Source: CAYHGX01 sp964356355 | GTDB lineage: Bacteria; Patescibacteriota; Gracilibacteria; UBA1369; LOWO2-01-FULL-3 | Assembly (NCBI GenBank): GCA_964356355.1 | Contig: CAYHGX010000001.1 | Span: 1-64,000, forward strand | Direction: 5' to 3' | Length of the DNA: 64,000 nt | Shown: in pieces, positions 57,236-64,000 of the stretch | Numbering within the stretch: the stretch's first letter is position 1 | Layout: each line of letters starts with the position of its first letter | The notes under the pieces: model-generated | The model's input: the letters and a program-made list of their open reading frames with translations, nothing else | The model's database searches: none | Told to the model about the DNA's origin: nothing | Program-made: the position numbers and the translations under genes

Positions 57236-60200
57236 TTAGCCTGGAACTAGTGACTGATCTACGTCTACGAGTTCGCTGATACCAGGAGGTGTGTTGAGGA
57301 GGATTCTTGAGTCGTAGTGAACTACAACAGAACCTTCATCTTTGGTTGGGTCACCATAGCCTTTTCTGGTGGCAAATAGTTCGTATACGTTACCAATAAG
57401 GTTTCCGTAGATACTTAGTGGGGTGCTGCTAGTGGCGTTTAGGTCGAAATTTTCGGAATTTGTAACCTTACCATCGCCATTTTTATCAAGGTCTACGGCC
57501 ATATAGATACCATCGAGGTGACCAACATCATCGTCGATAATAATATTACCATCGATTACGATGAAGGCTGCTGATGGGATCTTGGTTTGATCCATGAATG
57601 TGGTTGGAGCGTAGTTGATATCAGATTTGATGTGTAGATTGGCATTTCTGATAATGTAGGTTTGAGCTGCAGGTACGCTGTCGGAATAGTTAATTAGGTA
57701 GCCATCATTTGCATCAATCGTAATGTCTTTGCCATCGCTGATGAAGACACCACTTGCGGCGTTGTTAACATTTCTTAAGCTGTCCATGCTATCAAGCGTG
57801 CCACCATTTAGGTTGCTGCCGAAACGTGCGAGTCTTTCGATGTTTGCGGCTATTGATTCGTTGATGTTTTTCTCTTTCCAGATTGAAGCAACTACTGATT
57901 CTACCTCACAAACTGTACTTGAGAAGTTCTTTAGTACGTCGTTGTAGCCTTCGATATTGTCTCCGTTGTTTGAATATTTACAGATATCGTGGCTTGGGAG
58001 TGTGAGTTGTAGATCTTTGCTGATTTCGCCGGCACCAGTGTTTACATTTTTAGGCGTATCATCTTTTGGTGGTGTAATACATACGCCTTCGCAGCTCTTT
58101 ACCTCTGAACATTTTGCAACGTCCGTACCGGTATCAATGATGTCTGTGAAGAATGAATCGCCGCCGCCACGAGTGATGACATAAGGACAAATTACGATTA
58201 CTTTGGCTGAGTCTCTACCATTTTCAAATTCCTTTTCGAAGTCGTTGTCTTCGTAGGCCTTGAATTTAATGGTGTTGTCGAATTCCTCACCACAACCGTT
58301 TGAAGAGGCGAGATCCTTACATTTTTCATTATCAACGACACTGTTATTTATAGCGCGGTATTTAATGATGATCTGGTCGCCGTCTTTTAAGTTATTTACA
58401 TTCTTAAATTTGATGTGATCACCGTTGCCAAATTCTCTCATGAGTTCGGCTCTATCGTTGGCGCTATCGATACAGAATTGGTTGTCGCCAATGCCTCTGT
58501 CGCTGCAGAATATTTTGCGATCCGGGTCTGGATCCGCAAAGTTGCTATCTCTGTAACTGCTGCTGCCGCTGTCTTTGGTGTATCTTTCGGAGCGCATGAA
58601 GGCGTAGTTGTGGCCATTTTCGTTGAGAATGTTGATACTCATTTGATCGAGATCAAGTGTGCCGTTGAGTTCACCTTCGCTTTGAATTTGGTTGTGATTC
58701 ATGGAGTCTTCCCAAATTTCTACGGACTTTGAATCACCAGGAGTGAAGGCAACAAGGTAGGTAACAAATTGTGTGCTGCGTTTTTCACCAATGTTGATAA
58801 TTGTGTCTTTGTCGTCCACTTTTCCTTGAGGATAGACATATTTTGAGATCTTTGGTTTTTTCTTTTCTTCCTTCACTGTTGCGGAGATCGAGTCTTTACA
58901 GGCGTTGATTTTTTCGCCATTTCGAGTGTCGGTGGCATAAACATCAACTTCAGTGTTTTTGTCGAAATCCTTAAGGGTTTGAGTGGTATCGCGGACATCG
59001 ACTACAGTGTCGTCATTGCTGTTGTTCCATTTACCAGCGCCATTTGTAACTTCCCAGTGGTAGAAGAGGTCGTTTTTGTAGCTTAAAGGATTGGTTTTTA
59101 CATCAATCTGGAAGAGCTGGCTTGGGCTGTTGTCTGTTGGATCAATTTCCCATGGGCTTTCTGGAGTTACAATTGCGAGATCGAGACATTCCTTTTCAAC
59201 TTCTGGTTTCTTAAGAGGAATTTGTTTTTCGCAGGCTTCTTGATTGAAATCTGAAGCTTTGATGTTAAGTATGTCTTCATTTATGCCGCCATGGGCCGGA
59301 GTATCGGTGAAGGTAATAAGGTAAACGGTTTTTCCTTCTTTCGCTTTGACCATTGAATTTAAATTGTCGTTACCAAGTATATTACCTAGAGTTTGTTTTG
59401 TGACATTGTTATTTATTTCTAGAGCTTTAAGGCCGAAGGTGATTGCACTTCGTAATGGCACATCAGCAGGAAGTGTAATAAATGCTCCATAGTTGTTCTT
59501 TATAGAGTAGGTTACTAGTGGAGCGTCCTGTACCTCACGATTTAGGGTGACATTGCTTGTAAGTTCGTAGAAATTATTTTCTTCAAGTGAGTTTACTTTG
59601 TCGGCTTCGTTGGCGCGGAAGAATTCTTGAAGAATGTAGGTGAGATCTTTACAAATTGGAGGAGCCTCTGCGGTAACAAGGAAGTGGTCCTGACAGACTT
59701 CGGCGTACATCGGATCTAAAGGATCAACGGAAAGGGCGAAAGTTCCGGCGTGATCTGAGCCATGGAAAGTGGCCGGGAAATCTCCGAGTGTGACTGGTCT
59801 TTGTCCATTTGTGACTGAGGTTAATTCTCCACCGGTAGTGTTTTTTGTGATTTTGATTTTTGTGGAATCTGGCAGTTTGACTCCGTTTGATAATTCTGGA
59901 GCGATGCGGATTCCGGCATTTTCACCTACTTTAAGTGGTGTTGGTTTACTTACTTCCATGTTGAAACTGTCGCATTTTGGAACTCCGGCGATGGAGAAGG
60001 CCTTGATACAGCCATTGGCTTCTGTACACGCTGTTTTTACGTGAATTACGTTGTTGCCCGGTTTTTTTGCGGCAAACCAAACTGGGGTGCCTGGATCAAC
60101 TGTGATTTCCTGGTATGAGGCATCAACTGGATCGATTTCTACTCGTTGAAGGAGTCCTTGGAGGTTTAATCTAAACGGATTGTTTGGGATTTGTGGATTT

Positions 60201-63200
60201 GGAATATTTAAGTTGTTTGGCGCTACTGGCTGAATATCTTGGATAATATTGAAGAATGAATTGGCGCCAAGATTTTGATAATTGAATGTTTGTGGAGTGA
60301 CAGTGGATTTAAAATTTTGTTGAAAGAGGTATCCTGTCGCAATATCATTGACAACATTGATTGTTTCTTGGGGTTTGAGTTGAAGGAGGGTGACAGATGG
60401 AACATAAATACCACTATAGTTGATTGATGTATTAGTTGTTGTTGGCGCTGGAGTGGTGGTGACGGTAGTCGCTGTATTAGCTGGAGGAGGAGCTATTGTT
60501 ATAGGGGTTGTGTAGGATGGAGTTGCAGGAGTGACGTAGGTTGAAGTNNNNNNNNNNNNNNNNNNNNNNNNNNNNNNNNNNNNNNNNNNNNNNNNNNNNN
60601 NNNNNNNNNNNNNNNNNNNNNNNNNNNNNNNNNNNNNNNNNNNNNNNCCCCCGAAGCCTTGTTCAATAGGACCTTCAGAGCAGAATCCGCCTGCAGGTGC
60701 ATTGATTGCAATTGCTGGATCGAATTCAACAGGGGCTACTCCAGAATCGTTTGGGATATAGCCAAATCCTGCTAATTCTGCTGATGGATCATGGAGATAA
60801 AATCTGCCGTAATCGGTGCTGTTTACTGAGTAGGTGATTTGGCCTCCGAAATCCTGGGCAGGAACGTGGCCGTCTATGGCCTTGGAATTGAACTCGGAAA
60901 TTTGATTTTCTTTGATAACGTTATCGTGATTTACGAGTAGATTATCGCAAGTTGAGAAAGGGGAGATAGGGAAGTCTTTTTTACAGATATTATTTAGTGG
61001 TTTGCCAGCTGAGCTAAGTTGTTCAATATGAATTACATTGTCTACTGGACTGTTGCTAGCTTTATCGGCGAAGAACCATACTTTTGTACCGGGCTCTACT
61101 TCAATTGATTGGTGAACGGCATGTTGGATCCCACCAATTGGGGCGATTGGGTCGCGCTGAACTGGTTCTCCACCTTGTCCAAGATCAACTCCGCTTAGGT
61201 CTTGAACGAGTTGTGGTCCTGGAACAAAGGCCAATAGTGCTGATGCGAAGCCGTTTGAGAAATCAAAGGAGAGAAGGCCACGGTGTGCCTGTAGATTAAA
61301 GTTAATTGGATTGTTATTGATCCATAAATTATTCATGAAATCCCTTGCTGCACTCATATCAACTGTTTCATTGACCATAGGGGATGTGTTTACCGGTGTG
61401 AGGCCAGGATCTTCTGTGAAGAATGAGCCGTAGCCATCTTCAACTGAGTAGCGAATTTTGCCTTCGTTGTAAGGTCCGGCAGGATCTTGATCGTTGATTG
61501 ACTGTCCGGTGAATGTAGAAAGTGTTTGTTCAAAAATATTTGTAGGATGATCTACTTTTAGTTCTTTACATACGGGAGGAGCAATGCCAACGGCTGGTAG
61601 AGAGTCCACGCATTTGTTGATATCGTAAGGACGATTATTGTTGTTTGTGTCAACTAAAGTGGCAGTGACCTCTTGATTGTTGTTCCCGGTGTTTACATAG
61701 TAGACGGGGAAATTTACAGGTAGGGGAACGGTTAGTTTTGTGTTGTTTATGGTGTTCGAAGCTGCTTCATGGAAGCCCATGAAAAAGGTATAAAACTTTC
61801 CTGTGGATGGAGCACTCCATTGTACTTGTGCCTCGGCTGGTGTTGCTCCTGAAAAATTTGCGGAGCTGACGTTGAATTTGTAGGCCTCTTGATCTTCGAT
61901 TTGAACCGGGTTTGGATCTTTTACAAGGGTGATGCTTTCGCAGATGTTTGCCGATTGTGGCAGTACTGGGAAGTCATCTTTACAGATTTCTGCATAGTTG
62001 CCCCCATTTTCTTTTATGAGTCTAACATTAACGGTGTGGCCATCTTGGTCTGATGGGTTGATGTAATAAACGTGTGTGGCCCTAGATGTGTATAAAAATT
62101 TAGTATCCAAAACTCTTGCGCCCGGAAGTTCGTGATAACCAGCATTGTCATGGGTGAAGAATAGGCCTGTTGATTCAGATGTCCATTGTAGTTGTGCTTC
62201 ATCAGGTATATCTCCGCGTGAGAATGTGACGTTGTCTACCCATAATTCATGAGCAGTTTTACCATTAATATTGTTGGGCGCAGCGGCATCGTTGACTGTG
62301 AGAGACCTTTCATTTAAACGAATACCAGTACATTCAGCAGGCGGCTGTTCTTTCCAAACTGTGGCTACGGAGCCAACTGGGAACCAGTGGAATTCTCTAG
62401 GGGTATTATTGATTGTGACTGGTTCTGTTTCGAAATTACCTGGAGTAGGCATATAGCACCAGCCATTCCCTCCAGTGTTGACGTTGTTGTCTGCACAGGG
62501 AGCATTTCCACCATTTGCCAGGAAGTTGGATTTAAGTATCGCTCTGTGGATGATTAATGTTCGGGATGTTGTGGTTGCACTCCAGATTGAGTCATTATCT
62601 TTTGATTCGAAATCAAGGAAAAATTCCATGTTTCTGCCTGGATTATCTTCAGTATGTAGGTCTCCTGGTACGTCACCGAAATTGTTTCCGTTATCACCCC
62701 ATACGATTGGGATGTCGCGATCTGTTGTCATTCCAAATTCAAAAAGAATTTTGATATTTTTTTGATTTTCAGGGCAGTTTGCAAATGCAATTTGGGGGTT
62801 TGCACATACTGGGGTTCTTGATACTTTTGTTCCTCCCCAGCTTTGGGCAAAATTATTGCCTGTGTTGCAGTTGGCCATTTCTTGTGGATCTGCGTCTCCT
62901 TCTACAATATCCATACCACATTTAATGTCGTTTGCTCCTTGTTCTATGGATGCGAAAGCATCTGCTTCAACTGTAATTTCAAACTCTTTCATGAAGGCCA
63001 TGTAGTAGTAATCGTCCTGTACGCTGTCGTTGAAATATTTATGGAAGTGTTTTGCTCTAGGTACATTTCTGCCCTCAGCATTTGCTGCATATGGATTATT
63101 TGCTGAAACTGGTGGTTGAGGTGAGTATGGAGTTGCATTTGCTACATTGAGGTGCGCATTACAATTGGCGCTGTTTAGTTTATTGATAAATGGGTTTCCA

Positions 63201-63379
63201 TTGGCTCCAAGTAATCTTTCTACTATGTCTCCATTAAAGGGGAATACCGCCAAAGTACAAACGTTTCTTGGTACTTGGAGATATCCAGCGTTGGCTACTG
63301 GTAGAATATTTACAGATGAGAGAATCAGTGAAACTAATAGTATTTGTGTGATTTTATTTTTTAGGGCTATTTTATTCAT
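57236..63379 (-). CDS. Giant secreted repeat-module protein (gap inside)
   Basis: More than 2000 residues, with a 100-N gap at 60548-60647. A signal peptide (about 1-30, LLVSLILSSVNILPVANA) leads to a secreted protein. After a 330-residue head there are at least seven modules of about 100-250 residues. Each opens with C-x-x-L and ends with IC-x-x-DFPV-type cysteine pairs (for example PPAECTGIRL ... AEICKDDFPV, PPVCKELKV ... NICKKDFPI, PPICKDLTY ... EACEKQIPL). Several hold W-x-A-P-x-T-G-x-F-Y-T. A Thr/Pro-rich stretch (TTTPAPTTTN) lies near the gap. The C-terminal 500 residues lack these modules and contain a beta-helix-like stretch (ASGVFISDGKDITIDANDGYLINYS to LDGIYMAVDLDKNGDGKV). Probably an adhesin or surface stalk. 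A pilus- or S-layer-related role is a guess. Confidence 0.75.
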   Translation of the reverse strand: MNKIALKNKITQILLVSLILSSVNILPVANAGYLQVPRNVCTLAVFPFNGDIVERLLGANGNPFINKLNSANCNAHLNVANATPYSPQPPVSANNPYAANAEGRNVPRAKHFHKYFNDSVQDDYYYMAFMKEFEITVEADAFASIEQGANDIKCGMDIVEGDADPQEMANCNTGNNFAQSWGGTKVSRTPVCANPQIAFANCPENQKNIKILFEFGMTTDRDIPIVWGDNGNNFGDVPGDLHTEDNPGRNMEFFLDFESKDNDSIWSATTTSRTLIIHRAILKSNFLANGGNAPCADNNVNTGGNGWCYMPTPGNFETEPVTINNTPREFHWFPVGSVATVWKEQPPAECTGIRLNERSLTVNDAAAPNNINGKTAHELWVDNVTFSRGDIPDEAQLQWTSESTGLFFTHDNAGYHELPGARVLDTKFLYTSRATHVYYINPSDQDGHTVNVRLIKENGGNYAEICKDDFPVLPQSANICESITLVKDPNPVQIEDQEAYKFNVSSANFSGATPAEAQVQWSAPSTGKFYTFFMGFHEAASNTINNTKLTVPLPVNFPVYYVNTGNNNQEVTATLVDTNNNNRPYDINKCVDSLPAVGIAPPVCKELKVDHPTNIFEQTLSTFTGQSINDQDPAGPYNEGKIRYSVEDGYGSFFTEDPGLTPVNTSPMVNETVDMSAARDFMNNLWINNNPINFNLQAHRGLLSFDFSNGFASALLAFVPGPQLVQDLSGVDLGQGGEPVQRDPIAPIGGIQHAVHQSIEVEPGTKVWFFADKASNSPVDNVIHIEQLSSAGKPLNNICKKDFPISPFSTCDNLLVNHDNVIKENQISEFNSKAIDGHVPAQDFGGQITYSVNSTDYGRFYLHDPSAELAGFGYIPNDSGVAPVEFDPAIAINAPAGGFCSEGPIEQGFGXXXXXXXXXXXXXXXXXXXXXXXXXXXXXXXXXXTSTYVTPATPSYTTPITIAPPPANTATTVTTTPAPTTTNTSINYSGIYVPSVTLLQLKPQETINVVNDIATGYLFQQNFKSTVTPQTFNYQNLGANSFFNIIQDIQPVAPNNLNIPNPQIPNNPFRLNLQGLLQRVEIDPVDASYQEITVDPGTPVWFAAKKPGNNVIHVKTACTEANGCIKAFSIAGVPKCDSFNMEVSKPTPLKVGENAGIRIAPELSNGVKLPDSTKIKITKNTTGGELTSVTNGQRPVTLGDFPATFHGSDHAGTFALSVDPLDPMYAEVCQDHFLVTAEAPPICKDLTYILQEFFRANEADKVNSLEENNFYELTSNVTLNREVQDAPLVTYSIKNNYGAFITLPADVPLRSAITFGLKALEINNNVTKQTLGNILGNDNLNSMVKAKEGKTVYLITFTDTPAHGGINEDILNIKASDFNQEACEKQIPLKKPEVEKECLDLAIVTPESPWEIDPTDNSPSQLFQIDVKTNPLSYKNDLFYHWEVTNGAGKWNNSNDDTVVDVRDTTQTLKDFDKNTEVDVYATDTRNGEKINACKDSISATVKEEKKKPKISKYVYPQGKVDDKDTIINIGEKRSTQFVTYLVAFTPGDSKSVEIWEDSMNHNQIQSEGELNGTLDLDQMSINILNENGHNYAFMRSERYTKDSGSSSYRDSNFADPDPDRKIFCSDRGIGDNQFCIDSANDRAELMREFGNGDHIKFKNVNNLKDGDQIIIKYRAINNSVVDNEKCKDLASSNGCGEEFDNTIKFKAYEDNDFEKEFENGRDSAKVIVICPYVITRGGGDSFFTDIIDTGTDVAKCSEVKSCEGVCITPPKDDTPKNVNTGAGEISKDLQLTLPSHDICKYSNNGDNIEGYNDVLKNFSSTVCEVESVVASIWKEKNINESIAANIERLARFGSNLNGGTLDSMDSLRNVNNAASGVFISDGKDITIDANDGYLINYSDSVPAAQTYIIRNANLHIKSDINYAPTTFMDQTKIPSAAFIVIDGNIIIDDDVGHLDGIYMAVDLDKNGDGKVTNSENFDLNATSSTPLSIYGNLIGNVYELFATRKGYGDPTKDEGSVVVHYDSRILLNTPPGISELVDVDQSLVPG
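60548..60647. other. Assembly gap (100 N)
   Basis: Exactly 100 N inside a Thr/Pro-rich part of the giant secreted protein. The reading frame happens to stay open on both sides. Confidence 0.99.
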
Positions 63380-63409
63380 GAGGTTTATTTTTATTTTTTT
63401 GTTTATAGA

Positions 63410-64000
63410 TTATCTGTAGTCTCTAGCTGCTTCAGCGGTGTCTCCATGTTGGGTTGCTACTGGATCTTCTGTGTTGGCTCCTCCATTTCCATCTCCGGCT
63501 GTTTCATCAGTTTCACTTCCTGAGCCGGTTGATCCTGTAGGTGTTGTTTTTGGTTTGTCGCCTTCAAAAATTGTGGCGCCGAGTAGGAAGCCGAGTTTTT
63601 CTTCGGAGATTTCAGCTCCTGAGTGGACTTTTTGGGAGCCGCCAATTATGGCTATTTGTCTAGAACCAGGGGTTACTAAAGCCATGCCTTCTCTAGCCAT
63701 GAGCGATAGATTTCCGCATTGTCCATATGAGGCACTTTCTACTGTTGGTGATTGGAAGAGTATTAGCGCGCCTGTCTTTAATCTTAGAGTGCGATAAACT
63801 TGATCCGTTTGTCCTTCAATGATTGAAAGTGGAACTGTTTTGCGTCCATTGATTGAGGCGTTTCTTACATCTTCTGCAAATTTGATGAACTCTTGTACGG
63901 CTTTTTCGATAGGGGAGCCAGCAGCCAATTCTTGCCCTGGATTTTTCATGAAATCCTTTACCAATGTGAAATTTTCAGAGCCCATTTGATAGCCTGTAGC
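63410..64000 (-). CDS. Secreted or surface protein, 5' end off the window
   Basis: The frame is open to the right edge (the five codons before the first Met read ATGYQ), so the visible 191 residues are a C-terminal part. It has a helical stretch (IEKAVQEFIKFAEDVRNAS), a beta-rich middle (KTGALILFQSPTVESASYGQCGNLSLMAREGMALVTPGSRQIAIIGG) and a low-complexity Gly/Thr/Ser/Asp tail (TGSTGSGSETDETAGDGNGG). No family is recognised. It lies 30 bp before the giant protein gene on the same strand, and the two may belong to one surface operon. Confidence 0.6.
   Translation of the reverse strand, partial: ATGYQMGSENFTLVKDFMKNPGQELAAGSPIEKAVQEFIKFAEDVRNASINGRKTVPLSIIEGQTDQVYRTLRLKTGALILFQSPTVESASYGQCGNLSLMAREGMALVTPGSRQIAIIGGSQKVHSGAEISEEKLGFLLGATIFEGDKPKTTPTGSTGSGSETDETAGDGNGGANTEDPVATQHGDTAEAARDYR

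Noticed and set aside
1..64000. Gracilibacteria-type code with TGA read as glycine
   Set aside because: dnaA, the FG-GAP/SLH gene, the Imm5-like gene and others end at TGA at the expected family length, and no conserved Gly sites are replaced by TGA.
1..64000. CRISPR array, tRNA or rRNA genes
   Set aside because: No regular spaced repeats, no cloverleaf with a TTC arm, and no rRNA motifs were found by eye; the tandem repeats present are coding.

Overview
This 64 kb window looks like a scaffold from an uncultivated, AT-rich bacterium of the Patescibacteria (Candidate Phyla Radiation), possibly a Peregrinibacteria-like lineage. That placement is inference. It rests on the mix of compact housekeeping operons, SLH-domain surface proteins, very large secreted repeat proteins, a VirD4/TraG-like ATPase standing apart from any transfer operon, TrmB-type regulators, and starts with almost no Shine-Dalgarno motifs. 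Conserved genes of normal length end at TGA (dnaA, for example), so TGA is a stop codon and the Gracilibacteria/Absconditabacteria recoding does not apply. Two 100-N assembly gaps lie inside repeat-rich genes (47030-47129 and 60548-60647).

Layout. 1-3.6 kb: accessory island with a DinD-like fragment, a SET-domain remnant, an Asp/Glu racemase, a DJ-1/PfpI protein, a YqcI/YcgG heme N-oxygenase-like protein, a hairpin element and an Imm5-like protein. 3.6-5.5 kb: an ECF sigma factor and its probable membrane anti-sigma factor, each behind the same promoter-like motif. 5.5-15.3 kb: a TrmB-like regulator divergent from four tandem paralogs of a Cys-rich zinc-ribbon protein, then the VirD4/TraG-like ATPase. 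15.3-18.1 kb: AI-2E transporter, SLH protein, secreted protein. 18.1-23 kb: a T-box riboswitch with a probable CGC (Arg) specifier in front of argF-argG-argH, followed by an AstE/AspA-like deacylase. 23.3-30.4 kb: RNase Y, an FG-GAP/SLH surface protein, and groES-groEL with a CIRCE operator. 30.5-35.9 kb: mostly accessory small genes, including a 59-residue Ser/Cys-ended peptide in a run of LysE exporters, a DUF2000 protein and an amidotransferase. 35.9-46.2 kb: pyrH, frr, rseP, dnaA, a FecR-domain protein, mltG, ybaB, rplY and small membrane proteins. 46.3-48.6 kb: a Pro/Ala-rich tandem-repeat membrane protein. 48.7-57 kb: a Rel-type synthetase, a recO-ftsX-nucleotidyltransferase-membrane protein operon, gatC-gatA, a second TrmB-like regulator and holA. 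57.2-64 kb: a secreted protein of more than 2000 residues built from Cys-bounded modules, and a partial secreted protein at the right edge.

How the genes work together. The argFGH operon turns ornithine plus carbamoyl phosphate into arginine and appears to sense uncharged tRNA-Arg. The sigma/anti-sigma pair looks autoregulated. GroESL is probably under HrcA. The four Cys-rich paralogs beside a TrmB-like regulator are the best candidate for an undescribed system. A roughly 85-93 bp element shared by the groEL and ybaB leaders, and the short peptide gene, are the next most interesting signals. No tRNA, rRNA, CRISPR array or intact insertion sequence was recognised.
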